Shown one piece after another: positions 34,212-47,600 of a stretch of 64,000 nucleotides of DNA. Numbering within the stretch: the first letter of the stretch is position 1; every line of letters starts with the position of its first letter. The position numbers and the translations under genes were made by a program. Source of the DNA: Fistularia commersonii (Eukaryota; Chordata; Actinopteri; Syngnathiformes; Fistulariidae). The notes under the pieces were generated by a model. It worked only from the letters and a program-made list of their open reading frames with translations, was not told the DNA's origin and searched no databases. The stretch spans positions 7,454,501-7,518,500 of the forward strand of contig JBBMNZ010000019.1 in assembly GCA_037954325.1 (NCBI GenBank), given 5' to 3'.

Positions 34212-36640
34212 CACAATAACTATTGTCAGGCAGTTGACAGTGACTTCCAAGACTTGACAACTGTATTTTCTTCAGACAAAATGTTTTCCTCTGATGGCTA
34301 ATGGAAGAGAGGATTCTGGAACGGTAGCATTTTGAATAATATAAATGTGAGAGCGAGCAGACTGACTAACCCACAAAAGAAACTCATTTTGATGGTATCT
34401 GATCCTTTCAGTCACTCATTAGTTGTTCCCCCAAGGTGAATTTTTCAGCTGAAAACTAAACTAAAGCAAACAAACAAAAAGTTACATTTTTTCCAACCTT
34501 GATAGCTATTACTTATCTCAATGCAATCTAAAGTTTTCTTTGAAGGCCAAAAAGTAAATACTGACTGCAGAATCTTCAAATTTGATCCAGACTGAGGATT
34601 GGATTTGTTTTCACTATGGGGAAGAATATTTGGTGGAGCACCTGAGTAAAAACCATGAATACTGCTGTGGTGGATGCCTTAATGGGCTTGCTAAAACCTC
34701 AGTGAAATGTTATTCGCTTTAACTCAGATATCAGCATTCATAATATTCATTTCTATATGTCACCAGTTATTTCCTTCAAATGAAAAATGCCTTTTCTGTG
34801 ATGTTACCTCGGCCATGACATAATGTGATCCACATTTTTCTTATCTATGTAAAATGTAAGCAACAAAAACTGTATTTTACTAATCTCACATTCACTTGTT
34901 GGGATCAGATTAAAAAAAAGTGTGGTTCCATGTTCTGCAGATAGAACTTGGAGTATAACAGTATAGTTTGAATCAGGGGGAAAAAGGCTGCTCTGCACAA
35001 CAGGGCCGTTATCTTTCAGCCGCACCTCCAGATATGTTTACCTGTGCTTCGGTCTTTGCAAGCAGGAAGACAACTGAGCCAGCTCTGACTGAACTTGGTG
35101 GACGGGTAGAACCTGAAGAATGACAATATCAGCTATCAGAAAAATATTCAGTGCTGCGATTGTGCGGACTTTGAACTTTATGGTAGTGTCCTATTGTCTG
35201 ACAGTTATATGACTCATGGAAAGTCGAACTTATTTTTTGGCTGACACATCCTGATAGAGAAAATGACTGAGATTTTACTTCTCTCACTGCTGACCCCCCT
35301 GTATTTTCAGAACATGCCCCTGTTCACCGAAAAGGGGGGCGGGACTGCGGATGAATCCAAACGACAGGTGTTTGAAATTACTCTTCATTGTCCGGTATTT
35401 TGTTTAATACCTAACCCATTTCATTTTCAGTGATTGATTTTTCAATCTCACATGCGCTTTCCCCTCCATCTTTTGCAAATATCCAAGCACACTGGGAAGT
35501 GGAGCCCCTCAGCACAAAAAACACAATAAAAAAAAAACAAAAACTAAAATCACATCCTTGAAGGGGGAACTTCAAACATCGCCAACTGCTTGCGTTATAA
35601 AAAAGTCATAATGCATAAATCCTTGCTGCATTGGATTGGTAAGGTCATTTTTTTTGCAGCAGTTTAATTTTCTTTTTTCTTTTTTTTGTTTGCTTCAGGC
35701 TTTGTAAATTTAGAATAACATATCAAATCGTACACTGCTATTTCTTGAATTAAATCTGAGCACGAGGATGCTAGCAAGGCTGATGTGAACTCATTTGCTG
35801 GAGTATGTTTTCATTTGGGGTATGTATGTTTGTTATTATTTGTATTCATGCATGCTTAGGACAGTGTTGCAACAATCATTTGCAGGAAGAGGAAAGTCTG
35901 ACTCTACTAAACAACGAAGATAAAAAGGATTCTTCATGACATCAGGTGTGATAATTTGGTTCCACTGGGCAGTTGGTTACCAATGTTTAAACATTTGATC
36001 TTTATGTCGTGCATACTGAAAGTGAATGGGCTTTCAGGGGACATTTTTTGAGTTCAGTTAAAATGTTACTTAAGCCAGATCCTTAGCGATATTAACTTCA
36101 TTCCTTTAAGACATGATTTTGAATCATGTGAAGCATCTCCCATTAAAGTTATAATTACAGACACAGGTATATTTAAGCTAGAGGTTATCTTTGATTTTTT
36201 AAAAGAGGTATATTTTTAGGATGTAGAAGTCAAGAATAAAAACATGCCGGTGGAAACAAATCATTCATATTTTGTTGTCTACAACACTCATACTGCTCAT
36301 ACATAGTAAACCAGGGCACTGCCTGATTTGCCCCTGAAATGACTGAAGATGTTGACAGTTGAAGACTTTGACTTCAAGTGCAGCAAATCTGCAAGTCTGC
36401 CTCGCTCCAACTTCCATCTCGTCGCTGTTTGACTGATTTGTTATTATTTGTTTCCTCATGCTTCTCTATAGTAAAACTGAATAATAATAATAATAATAAA
36501 AATGAAAGTACTGATTATAGTAATCATATTTATAAAGGGCCTCTCATAAGTGTTGAATAAATGTGAAGAGTAGAAAACAATGAAACTGAAAAAAAAATGG
36601 ACTAATTTTATGTCTATTCCATCTATCTTGTAGTCAGATT
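34212..36640. other. Gene-free intergenic DNA
   Basis: About 2.4 kb of AT-rich DNA. It has a short ATA trinucleotide run at 36481-36500. No gene or complete element was recognised. Confidence 0.5.
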
Positions 36641-36836
36641 GAATAGCAGGGATGGCAATTTCTAATGAACCTATTGCATGTTTTTTGGATTGTGGGAGGA
36701 GATTTTCGATAGCCGAGAAAATACAAGCAGACATGGGGAGAAATGTGCAGTCTTTAAACAGAAAGGCCCCTTGTCTGGATTGAACCAGGGACATTCTTGC
36801 TATGTGGCGAACACTTAACACTTAACACCACCCTAT
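36641..36836 (+). repeat. Dispersed fish repeat, fragment
   Basis: Words such as CATGTTTTTTGGATTGTGGG, GGGGAGAAATGTGCAGTC and GAACCAGGGACATTCTTGCT follow the same order as the longer copy at 54861-55205. This is a very common non-autonomous interspersed repeat in fish genomes. I do not assign a family name. Confidence 0.55.
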
Positions 36837-36971
36837 AAAAGATCCTACACGTTATCACTCATTTAAGCCTCTGCTGAATTGAACTGGAAACTGAATCTGT
36901 GATTAAAAGCGCTTTCGTGCAGTCCTTTTATGAGATGTGAGCTCTTGAGATTAGGAGCTAATGTGTTTATT

Positions 36972-37524
36972 AAAAATACAGGAAAAAGAAAATTAACCCT
37001 TTTTTTTTCTTAACGCAATATGTAAAAAAATTCTTTGAGCACAGTCATGAGATCAAAATATGTAACCTTTAAATCATGTTCAAAAATAATATTAAACAGA
37101 TAAAAGAAACTGAAGGTGATCAAAATTTGGAAATAAAAATATTTTTAATCAAATAAAATACAGGAAAAAGAAAATTAACCCTTTTTTTTCTTAACGCAAT
37201 ATGTAAAAAAATTCTTTGAGCACAGTCATGAGATCAAAATATGTAACCTTTAAATCATGTTCAAAAATGATATTAAATCAGATAAAAGAAACTGAAGGTG
37301 ATCAAAATTTGGAAATAAAAATATTTTTAATTAAATAAAATACAGGAAAAAGAAAATTAACCCTTTTTTTTTCTTAACGCAATATGTAAAGAAATTCCTT
37401 GAGCACAGTCATGAGATCAAAATATGTAACCTTTAAATCATGTTCAAAAATAATATTAAATCAGATAAAAGAAACTGAAGGTGATCAAAATTTGGAAATA
37501 AAAATATTTTTAATTAAATTAAAA
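36972..37524 (+). repeat. Three tandem copies of a 182-bp AT-rich unit
   Basis: The anchor word GGAAAAAGAAAATTAACCC begins at 36981, 37163 and 37345, a spacing of exactly 182 bp. Copies differ by only a few bases, for example AATAATATTAAACAG in the first against AATGATATTAAATCAG in the second and AATAATATTAAATCAG in the third. Each unit is strongly AT-rich and includes CACAGTCATGAGATCAAAAT. The last copy ends in an A-rich tract. There are no spacers of unrelated sequence, so this is not a CRISPR array. Confidence 0.95.
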
Positions 37525-37546
37525 AAAAAAAAAAAAAACAAAAAAA
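37521..37546 (+). repeat. A-rich tract ending the 182-bp array
   Basis: About 18 A, a C, then 7 A follow the third 182-bp unit directly. Confidence 0.85.
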
Positions 37547-40500
37547 AGTGGGATAAAAGAGGCATGGTGCTGCTACTCCCTATTCCAGGCAGCTTATAAC
37601 AAGTAGCCCCAAGCAAGAGCAAAAAGCAGAGTGTGGGGGTGAATAAAGTCTCAGAGGAGGGCGCATGAGATTTCAGTAAATCTTACCTGTCAAGCAGATG
37701 AAACTCCTTGTGCTCTAATCTTGCAATTCAGACTGAACATGCCTTTTATTGTATCCTTGTACCTTTCACCGAAACGGGTAAAATCTGAAGTCTGATGGAA
37801 AGTGAACTTTAGGTAGAGTCTTGCTTGCAAAAGAAATGTCAGTTAAAAGTCAGATCTGATAGTTTGAGATCTTTCAGTCAACATAGCTGTCCTATAGGCA
37901 TAGCTAAATAAAGGCCAGTCATTAGATGCAAACTTGGGAAATGACATGGAGATCTGAAACTGGCAAAATTATAAGGAACTTAACACAGCAATCAATAAAT
38001 TACAGTCTAGCATTAAATTCAAATTCATGCAAATAAGAAATTGAATATAATCATACAACATAAATTAATATTCAGTGTAAAAATGTGTTTTTTTTACATT
38101 ACTACTCTTAGTTTAGAAAATTTGGACTCCCTTGGTAGGCAGAATCTTCTTAACATAATTACAAGATGTAAGATGTCTTTTTGCTGAATTTTGAATTTCA
38201 TGGCAAATGATACTTGGGCATTTAAAGAGAACTACACATCTTCCTTTGAAACAAAGCCAAAAAATCTTGTCATAACATGAAGGTAAACAAAATTACACAT
38301 CATAATACTGTTCAGTTTGGAACGAAATCAGGTATTGCCCTGAATGTTTAAATGTACTGTGGAAACATTTGAACAATGCCTGCTTGTTCAGTCCTACACA
38401 CACTGTTCCATCTGACCTATAATGTAACATCTGCTCATAAACCACCCACACATTACAGTGGCATGAAAAATGTGAGAGAATAACGGTAGACTGTGACACA
38501 TAAGCTCACCTTAAGACTCCAGTTATATGGTTCTGGTGACGTTCCCACCTGGCTGATTGCCTCTGGCAGCCTGCCTCGGAGCACAGTGTGCTAATGAGAA
38601 ATGAAAAAGAAAAGGTCTAATATATGCTGATAGTTCAAACAATAATTCAAGACATAACCTGTGATTTATTTATTTTGTCCTTAAAAAGTCAAAACTGACT
38701 AATTATGAAGGAAAACTAAATGAGAACTAGAAGCCAGATCAGTCATTAAAACTCATCTGTAGAAGCAAAGACTTGATCTTTTTATCAATGGGTTTTTGAC
38801 CCGTGTAAAGGATTCAAAAAGCTATGTTAAATGAATGAATCATATAGCACGTACAGTAATACTTTATTGCATATAGTCTAAATTCAGCAAAATTAGTTTG
38901 GTAAATCCTACAGAGCACTTATTAACAAATTAATCATAGGCAATTACTGCACAAACCCTTGCTGCATTTATTTATCTATTTTCATTATTTATGAATAATT
39001 TACTTCCATTTTGGTTGTTATTAACATAACTATAATAAAAAAAGGCATTACATTTACCATGAGATACAATAAAAATGGGTATAGTGTCATTAGATATAGA
39101 ATTCTAACTGTTTGCAATGCCCTTTGCAGTAGCAAAGAAAGGCATGATTTTCCTTGGGTACAACTGGAGAGTGAAAGCCAAGAGAAAACAAAATCCATAT
39201 ACATTTATCTCTGTCGTGGAGAAAGATAAACCAGAAGCAACATAAATAGATCAGTCAAGGTTTGATTATCTAATCCAGAGGGGAGCACAGGAAATTTGAA
39301 TTGGAGGAACGTCTATTCAAAAGCAGTGGCAATGTATTTTGAGATATGGAAATGAAGAAACAACTAGTTTCACCTGAGGCACATTAGCTTTGAATTAACT
39401 AAAGAAAAAAGGGGAAAATAAATGAAAAGAATAATTACATGTCTTGAGAAATATAAACTGTCTTTCTCACAGGAAATGAACTGCTCCACATAATGCAAAA
39501 TAAAATCTTAACCAGGTTGGTGTAGTCTTTATTATAGTATTGTCTGGTTTCAGTTTTGAGGACAAATATAATGGATTGTACCAAAAAAAGCGTCACTCAC
39601 GGTAAAAAGGCTTGAGGGAGGGAACAACTGGAGGATAAAAAAAACATGGAGGAAATTGAAAAGATTGCCAGACTAAAGCAAAAGGAATCAGCAATGAACT
39701 TACATAAAAGACAGAGCCCCGTTGGAAATGATGCAGAAGTTTATTCATTTGTGTTGACTAGAAATTGTACACAGAATCCACGATTTGTTTCACCACGCAG
39801 GATTTGGAGTATGGGGACTGAGAAATACACACGTTATGCCATGCTCCGAAAATAACTCAAAACGCCTGTGAGGAATGAAGTGAATAATTATTTACATTTC
39901 GGGGACAGAGTTAAGTGCCAGCAAATATACGCTGCATTACAGAAAAGCTCCTGAGCGTTTTAGCGTTGACGGATTTCAGTCTGTGGATTTTGTGCAATAT
40001 GACAGCAGATTTAAATTTAGAATTTAGGGATACATATATCGGCGCACATTTAAATATGCAGTGCAACATAAACATTTTACAAGGAGTGCAAGATGAAGTA
40101 TCGACCACTTGATGGCTTCAAATTTAATTTTACCCAGATTTATAGTGGCATTCCAATAAAAGCAATGAAGGACAGCAAAGCCATTAGCAGTTCTGAGACG
40201 GTTGAGTTTCTGTTTTTCATTACAAATAACTGTTATAAATGTTGTTTCACAGTTTCCAAGCATTGGCTAAATGCCCTGACTAAGCAGCATCAGCCTCATT
40301 TCAAAGGCTTACACAAAATTTCTTCTGTAAACTTGCCGAAAAGTAAAGAACAAAAGGTTATACTAGAATAAAATAATGGACCAATTTTACATTTTCTCCT
40401 CTTTTCATTCTTTCATATCACAATGCAGGTAAAATGCTGGTGCTTTCAGTAGGTCACATCAATCGTTTCAGTATAACGATACCAAACTTTTCTCGCAATT

Positions 40501-41454
40501 TTGGGAGCTCACTTTTTTCACAAGAAACACGTAGAAACATTAGGAAGAATGGAAACGTTGAAAGATGTAGCAACATAGTTCAGTCGGTAGAGAATTTTGG
40601 AGATGTTAAATTTCAGCAACATCTCTATGTTGTTGTATATGATATGTTGTTATCAGAAAAGCAGAGGGGATTGACATTCTCCCATACTGTACATGTGAAC
40701 ATATTTTTGCTGATCACTTTCATCAATTTAGACCAGTGAGGCAAAACAATGTCTGTAGAACATCATATTGGGGGAATTTTTGAAATTTTGGCTGAAAACT
40801 GTGCTTATGCATATTTTTCAGACCAAGTGAAATATCTGAGCTTATCTAACCAATTGCAGCTCCAAAATGTTATTTCAAGTAGGCCATTTTTAATATTCAT
40901 ACATCAAGTTCATCAAGTAATTAGGGCATTATTTTAGCCTTGATGTTAATTTAAAAAACAACAACAGAATATCATAGTTTAATATGTTAGCATTTGTAAA
41001 ATTATTACTCTTATGCAGTAAAGATGACTTAAATTAAGTGATCCTAATACCAGTTACTGACGTTTCAATACCTGTACATGTTCAATATGTTTCCTAATGA
41101 ATGGTCGAATACAAAGAACACAAACAATGACAAGCTAATGTTGGAAGTATATGATAATGGTGCCCTGAGATAGTGAATAATTTTCAATGTCAGCTTAAAG
41201 GTGATTGAAAGATGTAACAAAGTAGATCGAATTCCCGATGGAAAGCATTCATTTTTTTCCCTCTACGTGTGCAGTACATTAGCTGTATAATATTATTACT
41301 CCAGCAGAATTTTGATCACTTTGTATTGATTTGAATCCTTATTTTGCTGAAGTCTACAACAAGAGTCTTGTTCTCTGCTGCCTGAACAGAGAAAAGGAGG
41401 ACATCTATCCGAATTTGCATATTTTGTTAAAACAGCGGCATGTGTTGCATATTT
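37547..41454. other. Downstream flank and probable 3' UTR of the ABCA1-like gene
   Basis: The minus-strand ABCA1-like stop codon lies at 41457-41455, so the transcript continues leftward into this segment. Candidate polyadenylation signals on the minus strand are ATTAAA at 40983-40978 and 40894-40889, and AATAAA at 39533-39528. Sequence alone cannot decide between them. No other gene was recognised. Open frames of 60-101 codons here are AT-rich and without family features. Confidence 0.4.
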
Positions 41455-41607
41455 CTAACCAACACTGTCTTTCAGGTGCCTCATCATTTTATTTACGTTG
41501 GAGGTCTTCACAGACTGCAAAGGCACCTCATCCGAGGTATCCACCTGGTTTACATAGGCCTGAGATTCTTCCTCCCCATGCTGGTTCCTTGCAAAATTCA
41601 CAAAGAC
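41455..41607 (-). CDS. ABCA1-like transporter, last coding exon
   Basis: After a TTCCAG acceptor (minus strand) the exon opens in phase 0 with VFVNFARNQHGEEES and runs 50 codons to TAG at 41457-41455. The start VFVNFA is the direct continuation of the SVSQTTLDQ block in the 48900-49143 exon and matches the usual last-exon start in ABCA1-group transporters. The tail is hydrophilic and ends HLKDSVG. Mammalian ABCA1 ends in a PDZ-binding motif (ESYV), which is absent here. The product would be a full-size ABCA lipid exporter with two membrane domains and two ATPase domains. Only its extreme C-terminus is visible in this exon. Confidence 0.85.
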   Translation of the reverse strand, partial: VFVNFARNQHGEEESQAYVNQVDTSDEVPLQSVKTSNVNKMMRHLKDSVG

Positions 41608-44600
41608 CTGGAATATCAATGAAAAGAGGGTGTTACTTAAAAGCAAGACAAAACAAATAATACATCAAAAGTGCTGACGGGCCAGCAGACAATTCATTTT
41701 GCATTACAATTTTGGTGTTCTCCTGCCCCGTCTTTCAAGTAAACATAAACAGAGACAGAGTGCTGGATGCATGTGAATGATTTGCCCACTACGAGCAACG
41801 AGGCATCAAGCAAGAGTGTGGACTCACACAGTGAACGTCAGTTTGACATCTCTGACCAGCAGAGAAAGAGAATAACACAATCATTCTTCTCTCTGTGATG
41901 TCCATTTAATGTCAGCAGAAATCAATCCTTTGCCGTTCATAAAAAGCTGTGTATATTTCATTGTGTTATAAACGTCACTGTAGTCCAGCTTTTTATTCTC
42001 TTTGCATTTTCTGTCTTATATTTTCAGGGATTCTATTCCACAGAGAACCCAGCAAACGGGATCATATAAAATAATAAGAGCATTGCTTTTACATTAAAAG
42101 CATTTCTAAGGCTATGTGGACATAAAGGAACATGTGAATTACTAGACGACACTGAAAATCTTAACAGGAAAAAATTCTTAGCAATTCCACATGAAGCGGG
42201 GGGTTATTATTAATGATATCCACAAATTGAATCTATTTTATGTTCATACTGTCATAAATACTATAAAATAAATTATATCTTATCTCTGGAAAAAAAATGT
42301 GAAATGGATGGTATTTAATTATGAAAGGTGCATATAACTTACTTAACAAGAATTTGGTATAAGCATCCTGCTTTTATACAGTTCCACCCAAGCATCCATT
42401 GGGCTGTTACCAAAAGAATTATAGTGAGAATACTAGACACTAGAAAGAAATTCATATATGGCAGTGCTTCAGCCCAGAGATAGGAAGGAGCTCAGACGTA
42501 GTGCTGCAACAGATAACTCTCTATGGCACAGAAAGATGTGTGCATATGCTACCATTGCTTGATACTTTATACATTGTTCTGCAGCATAAGTCTAATTTTT
42601 AAACTGAACTCAGTCTTAGATCAGTCTTAAGAGGGAGGTTTGTCAACTAATCATGTTAATATGGCGCTTTGAAGCAGAAAGATGCATTTCCTCGTTCAGT
42701 TTTTGGTCCCTTTAAAACCTAAATGCGGTAACCTGTAACAGTTTTTCCAATAAGGGGACACTGCTTTACTGTCACGTCTTGAGGATGTGTTGGACAGACT
42801 GGACAAAGCTTCTTTTGAAATTAACGATACAATACGCACATTCTCTCACTAGTTTCTTCTCAATACTCACAATTAATTATTTTCAAGTTTACTTACTTAG
42901 ACAACTATAATTAGGTATAGCAAAACAAAATTACCTTGCTGAAAATAGTGTAGATTGAACATTTTTGGGCCAAGTCAAGATGCTAAATTCATAAGAACAA
43001 ATACCTATGACAGCTTAAAGGGGAAATTATGTCCTTTATTCCATTTTTATGCACATTCAGTGATTTTTAGTTTTCATACAATCTAGCATCCTGATAGTTT
43101 ACCAAGATAGAATATTCAACTGATATTCCTTGCTTTGTATAGGTAATTATAAGATATGTATTTAACCCTTCATTTGTTGTTCTATATTTTAATACTTGTT
43201 TACAGTTTGCTGCTTGACGTAATTATAATTCTGTTGTGCAAGCATAATGACAATAAAGTTCTTGTATCGGATTGTAGGTGTGGCGTAAGCTACCCGTAGC
43301 CTGAGGCTAAATTATGTATCTGCTTGTGTGATGTCCAACCATCAGCATTGTGCATTAAGGTCACAGCTGTAAAAGCGTCTTATCAACGGACGAAGCATAA
43401 AGAGAGTGAGAACGGCAGAGGCAACACGCAGCCCCTGACCCCAATAGTGGCTCGGATAGGCAGGATTTGCTGAGGCATGCAAACATTTCATAGTCAAGGA
43501 GCTGGTTCTGATATTTCAATTTATGCATGCTTGTATTTAGCCTTCTGCAAAAATCCTGGGATGATAGAAAGAGACATTCACATGGTAGAGTGTACAGCAT
43601 TTTTCACTGCACTGATGTGGAAAAAAAATCTCCTGTGTGATGGATTTTCCTTTCTTGAAGCAAACTATCCACTCATGATCTGAACATAACGCATCATTGC
43701 CACTGAGTGGCGTTTTCTTATAAAAGGATGAATTCAGGCATTAATTGCATTTCACAGGGTGCACTGACTGCATTTTTAATGCTTGTTCAGGCAGAGCAGT
43801 GAAGAGGATGGACAATGGAACCACCACTTAATATGATTTTTTTTTTTTCTAAAACAATCGATACTACTTTCATGAAGGTTTTATGCTTGCATTATCTGTT
43901 CTAGAGATGTGTTGATTCATTTTTATTTAGGCCTTGGAGACTGTGAGTCATATTGCTGGTTAGGTATGCTGGGTTATAATGAGAGGTAGTGCTAATAATT
44001 TGTCCAATCCATTGAAATGAATTCAGGTTGACAAAATACATCTCTCAGTTTGGCCAATGCTAGAGATTATGTTGCCAGGACAACGGCTGCTGTTAAACCC
44101 TCTTTCTGGCCTTGACAGGAATTTTTTCATGCCTACTGGCGTCTTTGGCATGGACAACTTGCATGACCGCCTTTGTGTTTATATTTGCTTAGTCTGCCAA
44201 CTGCAGCGTTTTCCCTACTTACCTGTCTCAATTTTAAATGTAAAAACTATTGTTAGTCTGGCCGGCAAACCGTCTCTTGTTGCATGTTGGGAAATACATG
44301 TTATGCATGGCTATTAAGTCACACATTTACTTATTTTAAGTGCATGCATCTAGGTTCAAATACAAAGGCCGCAGGATTTTGTTTTAAAATTAGTTTAACA
44401 TTAGATCTGTTCTCCAATATCTCAGTTCATGCTGGTCTGTCAAGAATCTTCTGTTTATCAGCATCCAGTTTGGTAAAGGTGTTCCCAATATGAAACTAAA
44501 AAAGATGGTTTGCCCTCGAGCCAAGTCCAGTATGAAACTGTTGAGACAGAGCCTGAAATTCAATAGATTTTGATAGAAATTCAAGTATTACAGAATTCTG

Positions 44601-47600
44601 AAAGCAAAATTATTAAAAAAAATTTGGTTCATCGAGCAGTATAAAACTCTCTGGACGTTATGTTGAATAAGCTACTAGTTGAACAAATGCTGCTTTGCTC
44701 ATTCAAAGTGGTAACTCCAAACTCAACTCCCCAAAGAGACCTGATACACTCCTCACATTAATATGTGGTATTGTCAGGGCACTTTAAGCCCTTGTGATAA
44801 GGTTTCTGGTGTCAGGATTTTGAAAAACCTTTTCCACAGCTGAGAGAGGAAACCCACAGGGGTGCAACCTCCTGGCAGAAGTGATAGTACTGTATTTTAT
44901 TTTCCAGATGTCTGAAAACATTATTCAAAGAGAGATTGCGGTGCTCTCTGAGCTGATCAAAAGAGATTACACTGCCATTCATCACCAGATTTCAAAAACG
45001 TTATTCTTTCGCAGGTAGTGTAATGCATTTTTAGTTGATAAATGACAAATTGATTCTGCTGTAGTATGCTGTACATTCCCCCAAAAAGTTTTTTTTTTTT
45101 TTTTTAACAGTTGTTTTTTAGAAGTTTGTGTCTGTCATTAAACTGAAGAAAAGGGGGGCTGATCAAGGGCTGCTGAGCTATTTCAGGTTATTCAGGGCTA
45201 AGAATGACCCATGGTATTTTTCAATTACTCAGTGTACCTTGAGTTTAACAAATACTTGAAAGATTGTACACAACATTGAAAGTGGCAACATGGAGTTAAT
45301 ATCTGTGCATCAAGCCTTAGATGGCCTTGCTACTGTGATTAACAGAGACTGAATGTGTTTCCTGTTTGTTGAGCCACTTCAATTGTGAAATCCACAGAAA
45401 TCAGCCTCTGTTGAGGGTGAATACTTTTCTCTGACAAGTGTAATGATGTGCTACAATAAAATTGAGAGAACTATTAAAGCCAGGGGTCTAGGAATGATAT
45501 TGGTATCCAAGTTTGCCTTAAAAAAATCAGAATAGCCAAACAAATGTCCTGACAGTTTAATGAGTGATGTACATTTATCTTATGTTCTATCGTAGGCTAT
45601 CTTAAAAACTTGAAAATCATGATTCTTCAAACACTGTGAGACATGATCCAAGTGTGTTCCTGCAGTTCAACAAGTTTGATTACCACCAGAAGGAATTGCT
45701 CTCTGTTTGTCAGTCACAGTTTCAGCTGAATAATCAAGGTCAAAGTGTACTATATTTCAAGTGGTCAGACCAAAAAAAAATAAAATAAAGAAAAAAAAAA
45801 AAAAAAAAAAAAAGGAAAGCTTCAGGGCATTCTGACACATCCATTCTTACAAAAGGGAGGTTAATAATAAGTTGACATGTCTGCTGATGGCTTCCAAAAG
45901 GACCATTAACATGAATAGACAAAGTCAGGTGTATACATTAACTTATTATATTTCTAAATAAAGTAAGTTTTGTCTAAAAATCTAGGGGGTGGCAGTTGAC
46001 TGTGACTGGGATGGGGCTTGTGGTAAAAATATTGTTATAAGAGCTAAATATGCCAACTAAAATCAAAACACATACAGTCATATATTCATAATTCATTCAC
46101 AGTGAATTTTTTCAGTGAAAAGTTTTTTTAATTTCTATTTTTTATCATTGACATAAAAAGTGTCATATCATTTACGATAATTATGTCAATGTACTTAAAA
46201 AATGGACTCAGTCATTTGATCATATGGACTCATAACTTACATTTTGTAGTTGTTTCAGTTTTTTTTTTTTATTACAATAATCACATTAAGCTATTTCACT
46301 GATTTTAGAAGTGAAAAATAACTGATAGGGAATGATATGTCATCAACTTTTCGAACTGTACTTTCTGACTCTCCTCAAAGATTTTCCCAATCCAGGGTGC
46401 TGAATACAACTTAAATCAAATAAGAAATAATCTGAAATCAATAATCTTATCTCAAACTCTTTACCCATCCCATTCTTATTCATTGTAGACATTTTAACAG
46501 TTTCACCTTCAATCACTTATTAAGCTATTAAGCATTTGTTCCTATATTGGCTATTTTATTTAATTTCCAACACATATTGAGATAAAGCTTTCTGTCAGAA
46601 TAATGGTCCCTCTTTTCTTGCCAGTATTCAGTCAAAAAATCTGGTCACAATGCATTTCACTACAGAATCTATCAGGATGTAACACTGAAATGACAAATTG
46701 TTCAGCTGCTACATTTGTCAAAATCTTATCATTCTTGTGCTAGAATTGGTTGAATGTATTTCATGGATCAGATTTAAACCCTTTTATAAGACAAATTTAA
46801 CAGACTAACCTCCTTTGTTTTCTTGTTATACTGATAAATGAGAACCAGCATGAATGAAGGGGGTAAAATAGAAGTGTTTTGAAAGAGGTGAAAAGGGTAT
46901 TAGTGTGTTGACTGTAAACTGAAAAAATAGTACATGTTAAAGTTGAATTAATTCATAATGAAAATGAAATTGAAATATATCAATAACAGTCAAACATGTA
47001 TTCAAAGTGAAATGTAGGAGATGGTAGGAATGTAAAAATAAACATAAACAAAGAAGTTGATTAATGGATTCATGGATTGATGTGGTGCAGAATGTGCTAT
47101 TGTGCTTGTTTTAAGTAGCAAATACAACTTTGTCGCATAATGTGCTTCCAAAAAACGATTTATCTGGTCACATTTTCCTTTCCAATGTTCAGTTTGCTCT
47201 GCGCTTTCCTGGCCAACAGTGTTAACGCATTGAGCTCTAGGGTCTTTGGATCAATATTAATTGTAGAGCAAGCTGAGTGTTATACTATAGGTCAAGGCTC
47301 TTCTCTATAAATCACAAGCTGAAAGGTGACTGTCTGGGGCTCCACAGCTTCTCCAGTCCTCCCCTTTGTGTTTGAAAATGACCTCCTGCTCCACCTTTGA
47401 TTTATTTACTGCCTGGGATCTGGTATATGTTGACTACTACTTAATGTGAGACAAGATGACAAAAAGGTTAAATCCAAAATCTTACAAGTTTAGAGGCACA
47501 ATGTATGATTTTCTAGGAATCCCCTTAAGAACAGAAAAAGTGACTCTTAAATTCCATTATGCTGAAGCCTGAATAAAACTGTGCTATGTTAGAAAGAACT

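Noticed and set aside
36972..37524. Regular 182-bp repeats considered as a CRISPR-like array
   Set aside because: The units are directly adjacent with no unique spacers, and the DNA is vertebrate.
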